Shown: positions 19,300 to 27,634 of the stretch, piece after piece
Position numbering within the stretch: position 1 is the stretch's first letter
Layout: each line of letters opens with the position of its first letter
Source: Sphingobium terrigena
GTDB taxonomy: Bacteria > Pseudomonadota > Alphaproteobacteria > Sphingomonadales > Sphingomonadaceae
DNA length: 64,000 nucleotides
NCBI RefSeq assembly: GCF_003591655.1
Contig: NZ_QVRA01000002.1
Span: 144,911-208,910 of the forward strand
Direction of reading: 5' to 3'
Notes under the pieces: generated by a model
Told to the model about the DNA's origin: nothing
The model's database searches: none
What the model saw: the letters and a program-made list of their open reading frames with translations, nothing else
Translations under genes and position numbers: made by a program

Positions 19300-20061
19300 A
19301 TGGACATTGGTCTGAAAGGGCGCAAAGCCATATTGGCAGGGGCCAATGCCAGCATCGGCCGGGCGGTAGCGAAGGTCTTGGCGGCCGAAGGCTGCGACGT
19401 GGCGCTGTGCGGGCGGACGCAGGACAAGGTCGATATGGTTGTCGCCGAAGTGCAGGCGCTGGGCGTGCGCGGTATCGGCGCGTCGGTGGACGTGACCGAT
19501 GCGGAGGCCTTCCCCAACTGGGTCGCCAGCGCCGCTGAGCAATTGGGCGGGTGCGACATCTTCATTTCCTTCGTCTCGGTCAATCCGGGGGTGGATACGC
19601 CCGAAGCCTGGACCACAGTGCTGAACGGCGACATTTTGCCGCTGGTGCGCGGCATCCACGCCGCCCTGCCCGCGCTGGAACAATCCGACGCCGGGTCGAT
19701 CGTCACCATATCCTCCACCGGCGCGCTGGAGGAGTTTATGGGACCGCAGCCCTATAATGCGATGAAGGCCGCAGTGATCAATTATAGCGCCGCGCTGGCG
19801 CAGAAACATGCGCCGCAGGGATTGCGGGTCAATTGCGTGTCGCCTGGCCCAGTCTATACCGATGACGGTCCCTGGGCCTATATCAAGGAACATATGGCCG
19901 ATTTCCACGATGGCATCCTCAAGCAAATCCCGTTCGGCCGGATGGGTACGGGCGAAGAACTGGCCAAGGCGATCGCCTTCATCGCCTCGCCCGCCTGCCG
20001 CTACATGACCGGGGCCAACGTCCTCATCGACGGCGGCATCACCAAGGGCGTGCAATATTGA
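19300..20061 (+). CDS. SDR-family oxidoreductase with altered cofactor loop
   Basis: A 253-residue SDR. The catalytic Tyr-Lys pair is present in YNAMK, and the C-terminus has YMTGANVLIDGG. The N-terminal glycine loop reads AGANASIG rather than TGxxxGxG, keeping only part of the usual pattern. ATG 19300 follows AGGAAAAGGA; a TTG at 19270 is in frame upstream. It is followed directly by the ThuA-domain gene. Confidence 0.88.
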   Translation: MDIGLKGRKAILAGANASIGRAVAKVLAAEGCDVALCGRTQDKVDMVVAEVQALGVRGIGASVDVTDAEAFPNWVASAAEQLGGCDIFISFVSVNPGVDTPEAWTTVLNGDILPLVRGIHAALPALEQSDAGSIVTISSTGALEEFMGPQPYNAMKAAVINYSAALAQKHAPQGLRVNCVSPGPVYTDDGPWAYIKEHMADFHDGILKQIPFGRMGTGEELAKAIAFIASPACRYMTGANVLIDGGITKGVQY

Positions 20062-20072
20062 GCGAGGCGGCA

Positions 20073-20831
20073 ATGATGAGCGAGACGCAGCCTGCCCGCA
20101 TCAATTGTGTGCTGATCGTCGGTGGTCTCTATCACGACATGGATTTCGCCCGGCTGGAATTGCTCAAGCTGCTGGCCGACGATCCGCGCGTGCGGACCCG
20201 CGTGTTTGAGGATTATGGCCATCTCGACGCCATCCTCGCCGCCGACATGCTCATCACCTACACCTGCGACGTCGTGCCGCCACTGCCCGCGCAGGAAGCG
20301 CTGCGGGAGTGGGTGCGCGATGGCGGGCGCTGGTATGCGTTGCACGGCACCAATTCGGTGCTGCGGCTGTTTGACAACGGCCTCTATGGCAGCCCGCGCT
20401 GGGCGCCACTGATGATGGAAACGCTGGGCAGCCAATTCATCGCCCACCCGCCGATCGCGCCCTACCGGGTCGATGTGGCCGACCCAGACCATGTGCTGAC
20501 GCGCGGCATCGCACCCTTCGAAACGACCGACGAACTCTATCTGATGGAGCGGCATGGCGACCTGCACGTCCTGCTCGACACTGAATTTGCGGGCGAAGCG
20601 ACCGGCTTTGACGAACATGACTGGGCGCAGGACCGGCACCCGGTGATGTATATCAAGGCGCAGGGCAAGGGCGCGGTGCTGTACAACACGCTCGGCCATT
20701 GTCGCGGCCATTATGACATGCAGCCATTTCTGGACTGGTGGCCCACCGTCGATCGCTGCGCCTGGGATTTGCCGGTTTTCTACGATCTGCTGCGGCGGGG
20801 TATCGAGTGGTGCAAAAGCGAGAGCAGATAA
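20073..20831 (+). CDS. ThuA-domain protein
   Basis: About 252 residues with a ThuA-like glutamine-amidotransferase-type fold: an opening VLIVGGLYHD, an internal YTCDV and LREWVRDGGRWYALHGTNS, and a late HPVMYIKAQGKGAVLYNTLGH. ThuA proteins are linked to sugar conversion (for example 3-keto sugar pathways in trehalose use), but many are uncharacterised. ATG 20073 has GCGAGG upstream; TTG 20058 overlapping the SDR stop is an alternative. Why it sits in this island is unclear; a keto-sugar-like or cyclic ketone substrate is possible but unproven. Confidence 0.82.
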   Translation: MMSETQPARINCVLIVGGLYHDMDFARLELLKLLADDPRVRTRVFEDYGHLDAILAADMLITYTCDVVPPLPAQEALREWVRDGGRWYALHGTNSVLRLFDNGLYGSPRWAPLMMETLGSQFIAHPPIAPYRVDVADPDHVLTRGIAPFETTDELYLMERHGDLHVLLDTEFAGEATGFDEHDWAQDRHPVMYIKAQGKGAVLYNTLGHCRGHYDMQPFLDWWPTVDRCAWDLPVFYDLLRRGIEWCKSESR

Positions 20832-20843
20832 ACTCGCCAAAAT

Positions 20844-20962
20844 CCTCCCCTGCAAGGGGAGGTGGCAGGGCGAAGCCCTGACGGAGGGGTGTCGCCCGAT
20901 CGATAGGGTGAACCCCTCCACCATCGGCTACGCCGACGGTCCCCCTCCCCTTGCAGGGGAGG
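20844..20962. repeat. Complete palindromic intergenic repeat, 119 bp
   Basis: The 19-bp ends (20844-20862 and 20944-20962) are exact reverse complements, and each is itself nearly palindromic (cctcccctgcaaggggagg). The interior carries gggcgaagccc, caccctatcga (on the minus strand) and an inner hairpin. Half copies occur beside both IS110 elements. MITE-like in form; no coding potential. Confidence 0.75.
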
Positions 20963-20983
20963 AACTCTGGGTCATAGTCACAA

Positions 20984-21349
20984 TTATATCAGTGGCTTAA
21001 CCGGCATATCCTCCGCACCCGGCGCTGCATCCGGCACCGCGACCTCAATCCACCCATCCGCGCTTTCGCGCCAGGGGTAGAGTTTGAGCGGCTTGTAGCC
21101 CGCTCCACCCAGACATGCGCCATTGTCCAGCTTGAACCGCGCGCCGTGCAGCGGGCACATTACCGCCCCGCGCCGCACCCGGCCGCCCGGTGCCAGTTCT
21201 GCCGCTGCGTGGGTGCAACGGTTGATCAGGGCATGGATCTGCCCGTCATCCTTGCAGATCAGCACCGGCCAGCCATTGACGAGGAACGGGAGCAACGCCC
21301 GCTCCTCGACCAAGCTGGCCTCCACGACCCGGTGATAGCTCTCCGTCAT
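20984..21349 (-). CDS. Small Rieske [2Fe-2S] protein (ferredoxin-like)
   Basis: 121 residues with both halves of the Rieske cluster site: CTHAAAEL (Cys/His) and CPLHGARF (Cys-x2-His). This is the form of Rieske-type ferredoxins that pass electrons to ring-hydroxylating oxygenases; no export signal is seen. It overlaps the upstream acyl-CoA dehydrogenase by four bases. The window has two Rieske oxygenase alpha subunits (40032 and 42497) and no other ferredoxin, so it is a candidate electron donor, though it could also be a domain partner for another redox step. Confidence 0.88.
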   Translation of the reverse strand: MTESYHRVVEASLVEERALLPFLVNGWPVLICKDDGQIHALINRCTHAAAELAPGGRVRRGAVMCPLHGARFKLDNGACLGGAGYKPLKLYPWRESADGWIEVAVPDAAPGAEDMPVKPLI

Positions 21350-22449
21350 GCCAGATCCTGCTGCGTCGCGCCGCTAGTGATCGCGATATAGGCCATAATG
21401 TCGTGGTCAGTGTCGCCCAAAAATGTGGAAAGCGTCATCACCCGCTTGAACGCCTGCCCCACCATCAGTTCCTCGGTAGTGCCGATGCCACCATGCAGCT
21501 GCACCGCTTCCTCGCCCACCTGCATCGCACTCTGCGCGATATAGGCCTTGGCCCCCATGACCGCAGCGGCACAGGTCGCGCCATCGGCGGCAGCGGCGCG
21601 GTAGAGATGCGATCGGCTGAGTTCGACGCGGGCATAGCAATCGGCCATGCGGTGCTGGATCGCCTGAAAGCTGCCGATCGGCTGGCCAAATTGCTGGCGC
21701 GTCTTGATATAGTCGAGCGTGGCGGCGAACATCATGTCCATCAGCCCCAGCAATTCGCCGCAAATGGCAAGCCGCACCTGATCCAGAGTCTGCGCCAATG
21801 CCGCCTCCCCGCCCGCCATGAGCTGGGCCGGCGTATCGACAAACTGTAGATCGGCGGCGATAGACCCATCGACCAGCCGGTAGGGGGTAATGGTGATGCC
21901 CGGAGCATCGGCCTTAACCAGATGGAGCGTCAGCGCGCCCTCTCCCGTCCGCGCCGCGACCAGCAGATGATTGGCATAGCTGCCGCCCAGCACCATCTGC
22001 TTGGTGCCGCTGATCCGGCTGTCATGGACACGGGTTTTGATGCCATCCAGATCAAAGCGCGCCTGCCGCTCGAACAGGGCAGCGGCTACGATCGCCTCGC
22101 CCGCCGCGATCGCGGGCAGCAGCGTCGCCTTCTGGCTGTCCGTCCCTGCCGCTGCGACCAGCCCGGCCCCCAATATGATCGCAGGCAACACCGGCTCCAC
22201 CGCGACACAGCGGCCCAGCGCCTCCATCACCGTGATGATATCCACAGCCGACCCGCCAAATCCGCCCGCTTCCTCCGGCAGGGCAAAGGCCAGCAGGCCG
22301 GTTTCCGCCAGCATCGCCCAGTTGGCGTCGGCAAAGCCGCGCGGTTCGCGCAGATAGGCAAGGCGGCGGGCGGGATCGTAACGGTCCGCGCCGAACCGGT
22401 CGACCAGATCGCGAAGCATGGCCTGCTCTTCGCTGAGATCGAAATTCAA
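21346..22449 (-). CDS. Acyl-CoA dehydrogenase
   Basis: 367 residues of the flavoprotein family: N-terminal FDLSEEQAMLRDLVDRF, middle domain ERQARFDLDGIKT, C-terminal RQQFGQPIGSFQAIQHRMAD and QLHGGIGTTEE. The C-terminal helix lacks the EGT-type Glu used as catalytic base in MCAD-like enzymes. Such sequences are often one half of heteromeric dehydrogenases acting on CoA esters with bulky (sterol-like) groups. Divergent from luxR, whose palindrome lies in the shared upstream region. Confidence 0.92.
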   Translation of the reverse strand: MNFDLSEEQAMLRDLVDRFGADRYDPARRLAYLREPRGFADANWAMLAETGLLAFALPEEAGGFGGSAVDIITVMEALGRCVAVEPVLPAIILGAGLVAAAGTDSQKATLLPAIAAGEAIVAAALFERQARFDLDGIKTRVHDSRISGTKQMVLGGSYANHLLVAARTGEGALTLHLVKADAPGITITPYRLVDGSIAADLQFVDTPAQLMAGGEAALAQTLDQVRLAICGELLGLMDMMFAATLDYIKTRQQFGQPIGSFQAIQHRMADCYARVELSRSHLYRAAAADGATCAAAVMGAKAYIAQSAMQVGEEAVQLHGGIGTTEELMVGQAFKRVMTLSTFLGDTDHDIMAYIAITSGATQQDLA

Positions 22450-22589
22450 GCCACCATCCCCCGGTCTGTCATGGCTGGGACGCGCCGTGCGCTGCCCCGC
22501 TGTTGCTGTTCCATGACGCTTTTATGCACGGTGGGCAGGCGCGGCGTTGACTGGGCTTTCCGCTAGGTTGGTGATACCGTCCCGTGAAC

Positions 22590-22621
22590 GGCAAAACCTA
22601 TCGCTAGTCATAGGTTTTGCC
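22590..22621. promoter_or_regulatory. lux-box-like palindromic operator
   Basis: Perfect 12-bp arms (22590-22601 ggcaaaacctat and 22610-22621) with an eight-base spacer. The inner 20 bp (22596-22615) have the lux-box layout ACCTAT-N8-ATAGGT. It lies between the divergent acyl-CoA dehydrogenase (start 22449) and the LuxR gene (start 22660), so it could control both. Confidence 0.7.
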
Positions 22622-22659
22622 GCTTGTCGCAGCCGTGCAGCAGGATTAGCATCATCGCC

Positions 22660-23547
22660 ATGGAGAGATCAGGTGACATGCTCGTCGCCGCCCGGTCCGA
22701 CAATGGGGACGCTGCAAAGACAGCGACCGATTTTCGTATGGGCAGGCAGGTTCCAACCGCGATTCAGACGGCCGCCGACATTCGGCCCGCTGCCGAAGCG
22801 CTACGCGACATTGCCCGCGAACTGGGCAATTTCCGCGTCGCCGCCTGCGCCAACATAGCCTCCCGATCACCTATGACCGACGCCGATGGCGACGTGCTGG
22901 CCAGCGGCGTGTTCGGTTGGCCCGCGACCAAGGAACAATGGTGGCAAAAGCCGCTGCTGGCGCTCAGCTCACCGCTCACCTTCGCCTGTCGCTATGAAAA
23001 TGAACCCTTCTGGGCCAATGCCCATGGCATCCACACCCGCTCGCCCAATCCCCTGCTCGACCAGATTGACCTTAGCCTATTCCAGGGCGAAGTGAATGCG
23101 AACGCGGTCATCTGCGTGCCGGTCCATATGTCCTTCGGCCAGATCGCGGCGATCAGCTTCTCGCCCTTCAGCGACAAGCGCGACGATCTGAGCAAGGAAT
23201 TCGACCTTTACAGCGACCAGCTGGAATATCACGCCCGGCGCTTCGTCCATGGCTATACCCGCGTATCGAGCCAGCGCCCCTGGATTCCCAAGAATTGCCG
23301 CCTGTCCAAGCGGGAGGTCGAATGTCTGCGCTGGGCAGCAGTCGGCAAGACCGACGTCGAGATCGCGCTGATCCTGGAGCGCAGTTGCGCCACGGTCCGC
23401 TTCCACATCCATAATGCCGCGATCAAGCTGGAAGCCGTCAACCGCAGCCAGACCGTGTTCAAGGCGACCCAGCTGGGCTATCTGGGCAATGTCGCTGCCG
23501 TGATGGTCCCCCATCCGCAGATCGAGGCGCAGGTCGCCGCGAAATAA
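22660..23547 (+). CDS. LuxR-family transcriptional regulator
   Basis: About 295 residues. An N-terminal autoinducer-binding-like domain (FWANAHGIH, an aromatic-rich stretch around residues 85-115) precedes a C-terminal GerE/LuxR helix-turn-helix (LSKREVECLRWAAVGKTDVEIA then TVRFHIHNAAIKL). No luxI synthase is visible, so it is a LuxR solo that may sense an exogenous or catabolic ligand. The start is uncertain: ATG 22660 or ATG 22678 (a TTG at 22624 is also in frame). It probably binds the palindrome at 22590-22621, and a strong terminator follows. Confidence 0.88.
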   Translation: MERSGDMLVAARSDNGDAAKTATDFRMGRQVPTAIQTAADIRPAAEALRDIARELGNFRVAACANIASRSPMTDADGDVLASGVFGWPATKEQWWQKPLLALSSPLTFACRYENEPFWANAHGIHTRSPNPLLDQIDLSLFQGEVNANAVICVPVHMSFGQIAAISFSPFSDKRDDLSKEFDLYSDQLEYHARRFVHGYTRVSSQRPWIPKNCRLSKREVECLRWAAVGKTDVEIALILERSCATVRFHIHNAAIKLEAVNRSQTVFKATQLGYLGNVAAVMVPHPQIEAQVAAK

Positions 23548-23573
23548 AGCTCCCTCCCCCTTGGGACACCGCA

Positions 23574-23606
23574 TGGGCCAGCCGGGCGACCGGCTGGCCT
23601 TTTTTT
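23574..23606 (+). terminator. Rho-independent terminator of luxR
   Basis: Stem ggccagccgg/ccggctggcc with loop gcga, followed by seven T (23599-23606). Confidence 0.88.
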
Positions 23607-23626
23607 CGTCTGATTATGTCAAATCT

Positions 23627-23716
23627 TCGTCATTCCCGCGAAGGCGGGAATCCATCTCCCAACTTATCACTTTGATTTTAGGTCTGGAGATGGATCCCCG
23701 CCTTGGCGGGGATGAC
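23627..23716. repeat. Dispersed palindromic repeat (cattcccgcgaaggcggg family)
   Basis: cgtcattcccgcgaaggcgggaatccatctcc at the left and ggagatggatccccgccttggcggggatgac at the right are inverted; a related, poorer copy lies at about 58839-58926. The remaining sequence to 23858 holds no recognisable gene. Confidence 0.65.
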
Positions 23717-23858
23717 AAGAAAATAAGTGGAGGATGCTCTTCCCCCCCCTCCCCGCGCGGCGGAAGATGTTCAATGACCAACCTATGCTTTCTTACAGAA
23801 GCCTTTGCCCCATCTTCTTCCCATAGTGGCCCGACACAAGGATGAGAGGGTTAGAACG

Positions 23859-24263
23859 TTGGGCGCATCTGCCATTGCCGAAGGACTGTTCCGGGAGACG
23901 CCCGAACCGACCCTGATCGGCGGCCGCCATCGTGAGACGGGACGGATCGTCTTTCCCTGCCCGGACGATGCCGCGCGCTGGGAGGCGGTGGACCTGCCGC
24001 GCCGGGGGACGCTCTGGTCCTGGACGGTGCAGCGGTTCCGCCCCAAGTCGCCGCCCTATACCGGGCCGGAGGATTTTGCCCCCTTCGCCATCGGCTATGT
24101 CGAATTGCCTGGCGCGACGATCGTGGAGACGCAGCTCACCGGCGTGGATTTCGACCGGCTGATGATCGGCATGGCCATCGAATTGACGACCATAGCCTTT
24201 ACGACCGACGCCGATGGTAAGGATGTTCGCCTCTACGCCTTCACCCCCGTGACGGAGGGCTGA
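23859..24263 (+). CDS. DUF35 / OB-fold acyl-CoA-associated protein
   Basis: 134 residues of the DUF35 family: an N-terminal linker LIGGRHRETGRIVFPC, then the OB-fold RRGTLWSWTVQRF and PFAIGYVELPG. Only one Cys remains where zinc-ribbon versions have four, so zinc binding is probably lost. DUF35 proteins bind acyl-CoA and partner thiolase-fold enzymes; in steroid side-chain breakdown the ChsH2 DUF35 domain carries the Ltp2 aldolase. TTG 23859 with GAGAGGG eight bases upstream is taken as the start. The thiolase-fold gene starts four bases after the stop, supporting a complex. Confidence 0.85.
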   Translation: MGASAIAEGLFRETPEPTLIGGRHRETGRIVFPCPDDAARWEAVDLPRRGTLWSWTVQRFRPKSPPYTGPEDFAPFAIGYVELPGATIVETQLTGVDFDRLMIGMAIELTTIAFTTDADGKDVRLYAFTPVTEG

Positions 24264-24266
24264 GCG

Positions 24267-25412
24267 GTGCAGGACGTCTATATCATAGGAATCGGCATCC
24301 ACCCCTTCGGCCGCACTGACGGGGTCAGCGGGTTGCAGCAGGGCGCAAACGCCGCGCGCGCCGCGATGGCCGACGCGGGGCTGGAATGGCCCGACATGCA
24401 ATTCGGTTTCGGCGGATCGGATTCGGCGGGCAATGCCGACACGATCGTCAACGAACTGGGGCTGACCGGCCTGCCCTTCATCAACGTCAAAAATGGCTGT
24501 GCTACCGGCGGGTCGGCGCTTATCGGGTCATGGCAGGCGATCGCGTCGGGCGCGCATGATGTCGGCATCGCCATCGGCTTCGACAAGCATCCGCGTGGCG
24601 CGTTCAACGCCCTGCCGGCCGAATATAGCCTGCCCGAATGGTATGGCGAAGCAGGCTTCATGGTGACGACCCAGTTTTTCGCGATGAAGCTGCAACGCTA
24701 TATGGCGCTGCACGGCATCAGCCCGACGTCCTTGGGTCGCGTCGCGGAGAAGGCGTTTCGCAACGCTGTTCATGCCGACCATGCCTGGCGGCGATCGCCG
24801 GTCGATATCGACACGATTCTAAACGCCCAGATGATCAGCGACCCGCTGACCAAATATATGTTCTGCTCCCCTGCCGAAGGTGGCGTCGCGCTGGTGCTGG
24901 CGAGCGCGAAAAAGGCGCGCGAACTGGGGCGCGATCAGGTGCGGATCAAGGCCGCCGTCGTGCGGACCCGCCCGCCCGGATCGTTCGAGGTGTTCGCGCC
25001 CTGCATGGACATAGAGCGCGGCGGCGCACCGACCCTTCTGGCCAGCAAAGCGGCCTATGAAATGGCCGGTATCGGCCCGCAGGACATTGATCTGGTCCAA
25101 TTGCAGGACACCGAGTCCGGCGCTGAAATCATGCACATGGCCGAAAATGGCTTTTGTGGCGATGGCGATCAGGAAGAATGGCTGGCCAATGGCTGGACCA
25201 ACATCGATGGTCGCCTGCCGGTTAACACCGATGGCGGGTGCCTTGCCTGTGGCGAGCCGATCGGCGCGTCGGGCCTGCGGCAGGTCTATGAAAATGCGCT
25301 GCAACTGCGCGGGCTTGGTGGCGGGCGGCAGGTGCCGGGCAAACCGCGCACCGCTTACTCCCATGTTTACGGCGCACCGGGCATTTCCGGCGTGACCATA
25401 TTGGAACGATAA
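24267..25412 (+). CDS. Thiolase-fold (Ltp/SCP2-thiolase-like) enzyme, possible retro-aldolase
   Basis: 381 residues. The fold is that of lipid-transfer-protein thiolases: VYIIGIGIHPFG start, NGCATGGSAL with Cys78 where thiolases keep the nucleophilic Cys, and GGCLACGEPIGASG near the end. In that last motif the catalytic His of the thiolase GHP is replaced by Glu330. Together with the DUF35 partner this points to the Ltp2-like retro-aldol cleavage class rather than ordinary beta-ketothiolysis, but Cys78 is present, so thiolase activity is not excluded. The start is GTG 24267 with GGAGGG upstream. Confidence 0.85.
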   Translation: MQDVYIIGIGIHPFGRTDGVSGLQQGANAARAAMADAGLEWPDMQFGFGGSDSAGNADTIVNELGLTGLPFINVKNGCATGGSALIGSWQAIASGAHDVGIAIGFDKHPRGAFNALPAEYSLPEWYGEAGFMVTTQFFAMKLQRYMALHGISPTSLGRVAEKAFRNAVHADHAWRRSPVDIDTILNAQMISDPLTKYMFCSPAEGGVALVLASAKKARELGRDQVRIKAAVVRTRPPGSFEVFAPCMDIERGGAPTLLASKAAYEMAGIGPQDIDLVQLQDTESGAEIMHMAENGFCGDGDQEEWLANGWTNIDGRLPVNTDGGCLACGEPIGASGLRQVYENALQLRGLGGGRQVPGKPRTAYSHVYGAPGISGVTILER

Positions 25413-25413
25413 G

Positions 25414-26622
25414 ATGGACCTGGATTTTTCCGCGCAGGATCAGGCGTTCCGCGCCGAGGTTCGCCGTTTTCTGGACGAGCATCTGCCCCAGCATCTGCGC
25501 GAGGGGATGCGTGGCACGCCCGGCGTGTTCGTGGAACCGGACATTGGCGGTGAATGGCAGGCGATCCTGCACGCGAAGGGGTGGCTCGCCTATAACTGGC
25601 CGGTCGCCTGCGGCGGCACTGGCTGGACGCCGATCCAGCGCTATATTTTCGAAAAGGAATGTGCGCTGGCCGATGCGCCCAGCTTGCCGGTGCTGAGCCT
25701 GAAATTGCTGGGGCCGGTGATCTGCCGCTTCGGCACGGAGGAGCAGAAAGCGCGCATCTTGCCGCGCATTCTCGACGGCACCGATTTCTGGTGTCAGGGC
25801 TTTTCCGAACCCGGTTCCGGCTCCGATCTCGCCAGCCTGCGGACGCGGGCGGAGAGGCGCAGCGACGAATATGTCATCAACGGACGCAAGCTGTGGACGA
25901 CCCACGCCCACCATGCGACCCATATCTTCTGCCTCGCCAAGACCGACCCCGCCGCCAAGCCGCAGCGCGCGATCAGCTTCCTGTTGATCGACATGGCCCA
26001 GCCGGGGATAGAGGTGCGGCCGATCATCGGGCTGGCGGGCGATCATGAGGTCAATGAGGTGTTTCTGGACGACGCCATCACCCCGGCCAGCGAATTGGTG
26101 GGCGAAGAGGGGCAAGGCTGGACCATCGCCAAATTCCTGCTGGAAAATGAACGCGGCGGCGCGTGCCATGCGCCCAAATTGCTGTCCGACATCGCCCGGC
26201 TGCGCAAGGCGGCGGGCGCGGAGCCAGACGGCAAGGGCGGCTGCATGAGCGATGATCCCCATTATATGGCGCGGCTGGCGCGGGTCGAACTGGAGGCACA
26301 GGCGCTGGAAATGACCGAGATGCGCGTGCTGGCGGAGATGGCCAAGGGGCTGCCGCCCGGACCGCAGACGTCACTGTCCAAACTGGTCGCGTCCACCCTG
26401 CGGCAGCAGGTCGACGGGCTGGCGGTGCAGCTCTACGGCTATGCCGGGATCGCACTGGAGGGGCAAAGGCCGCTCTATGGCAATCAGGCACCGCCCGCCC
26501 TGCATGGCAAGGCCGCGCAACTCGCCGCGCCCCGCTATCTCAATTCACGCGCCTGGACCATCTTTGGCGGGACCAATGAGGTTCAGCGCAATATCATAGC
26601 AAAAACGGTTCTGGGGCTGTGA
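25414..26622 (+). CDS. Acyl-CoA dehydrogenase
   Basis: 402 residues. N-terminal LDFSAQDQAFRAEVRRFLDEHLP, FAD/substrate region FSEPGSGSDLASL (about 130-142), INGRKLWTT, and a C-terminal FGGTNEVQRNIIAK. The last motif has Gly where MCAD-type enzymes have the catalytic Glu (EGT), as seen in subunits of heteromeric FadE dehydrogenases. One base separates it from the upstream thiolase stop, so they are one operon. The enzyme at 21346 across the LuxR gene, or the one at 35167, could supply the other subunit. Confidence 0.92.
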   Translation: MDLDFSAQDQAFRAEVRRFLDEHLPQHLREGMRGTPGVFVEPDIGGEWQAILHAKGWLAYNWPVACGGTGWTPIQRYIFEKECALADAPSLPVLSLKLLGPVICRFGTEEQKARILPRILDGTDFWCQGFSEPGSGSDLASLRTRAERRSDEYVINGRKLWTTHAHHATHIFCLAKTDPAAKPQRAISFLLIDMAQPGIEVRPIIGLAGDHEVNEVFLDDAITPASELVGEEGQGWTIAKFLLENERGGACHAPKLLSDIARLRKAAGAEPDGKGGCMSDDPHYMARLARVELEAQALEMTEMRVLAEMAKGLPPGPQTSLSKLVASTLRQQVDGLAVQLYGYAGIALEGQRPLYGNQAPPALHGKAAQLAAPRYLNSRAWTIFGGTNEVQRNIIAKTVLGL

Positions 26623-26653
26623 CCGGCAGAATCGACCGATCGGGAGAGACGAT

Positions 26654-27616
26654 ATGCAATTGAGCCGCGAGGCACTGATCCGGGCCTATCGTCAGATGAA
26701 GACGATCCGCCTGTTCGAGGAGCGCCTTCACGACGAAATCGCGCTGGGCGAGATCGCCGGCTTCACCCATCTCTATGCGGGCCAGGAAGCCTGCGCCGTG
26801 GGGGTGTGCGAGCATCTGGGGCCGACCGATTATATCATCTCCACCCATCGCGGCCATGGGCATTGCATCGCCAAGGGATGCGACGTCATGGCGATGATGA
26901 AGGAGATTTACGGGTCACGCGACGGCCTGTGCAAAGGCAAGGGCGGGTCGATGCACATTGCCGACATGAATGTCGGGATGCTGGGCGCGAACGGCATTGT
27001 CGGCGCAGGCGCACCCATCGCGGTCGGCGCGGGCATCACGGCCAAGAGCAACGGCACCGTCTCGATCGCCTTTTCCGGCGACGGCGCCTGCAACCAGGGT
27101 ACGACGTTCGAGGCGATGAACATGGCGGTGGTGCTGAAACTGCCGGTCATCTTCGTGTTCGAGAATAACCATTATTCCGAACATACCGGCGAAGCCTATG
27201 CCGTAGGGGCAGAGAGCATGACCGCGCGGTCGGCCGCGTTCGGGATGAAGGCGATCAAGGCCAATGGCATCGATTTCTTCAGCGTCTATGAAGCGATGCG
27301 CGAGCTGATCGACTATTGCAAGGCGGGCAATGGCCCCGCCTCGATCGAGCTGGATTGCGAGCGTTTCTATGGCCATTTCGAGGGCGATCCGCAGCGCTAT
27401 CGCGGGCCGGGCGAACTGGACCGCATACGCGAAGAGCGCGACTGCCTCAAGACATTCCGCACCAAGGTGACGGAGGCAAAGCTGCTGGAAGGGGCCGAAC
27501 TGGACAGGGTGGACGCGGAAGTCACCGACCTGATCGACCGGGCCGTGGCGGAAGCCAAGCAGGCCGACCGACCGACGCCGCAGGATGTCCTGCAAGACGT
27601 CTATATCAGCTACTGA
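26654..27616 (+). CDS. Thiamine-dependent 2-oxoacid/acetoin dehydrogenase E1 alpha
   Basis: 320 residues. The thiamine diphosphate motif GDGACNQG...NN (about residues 142-172) is intact, with the N-terminal HLYAGQEACAVG and HRGHGHCIAKG segments of pyruvate/acetoin E1 alpha. It forms a heterotetramer with the beta chain encoded next and decarboxylates a 2-oxoacid or cleaves an acyloin/diketone. GGGAGAG precedes the ATG. The AcoA-like length and the cluster context (E1 alpha, E1 beta, E2 only) suggest a specialised substrate in this island. Confidence 0.93.
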   Translation: MQLSREALIRAYRQMKTIRLFEERLHDEIALGEIAGFTHLYAGQEACAVGVCEHLGPTDYIISTHRGHGHCIAKGCDVMAMMKEIYGSRDGLCKGKGGSMHIADMNVGMLGANGIVGAGAPIAVGAGITAKSNGTVSIAFSGDGACNQGTTFEAMNMAVVLKLPVIFVFENNHYSEHTGEAYAVGAESMTARSAAFGMKAIKANGIDFFSVYEAMRELIDYCKAGNGPASIELDCERFYGHFEGDPQRYRGPGELDRIREERDCLKTFRTKVTEAKLLEGAELDRVDAEVTDLIDRAVAEAKQADRPTPQDVLQDVYISY

Positions 27617-27634
27617 CGCCAGGAGGATCGACAT

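Noticed and set aside
23548..23858. Small gene after luxR (23561-23845 frame)
   Set aside because: The frame runs through the terminator and a dispersed repeat; no conserved composition.
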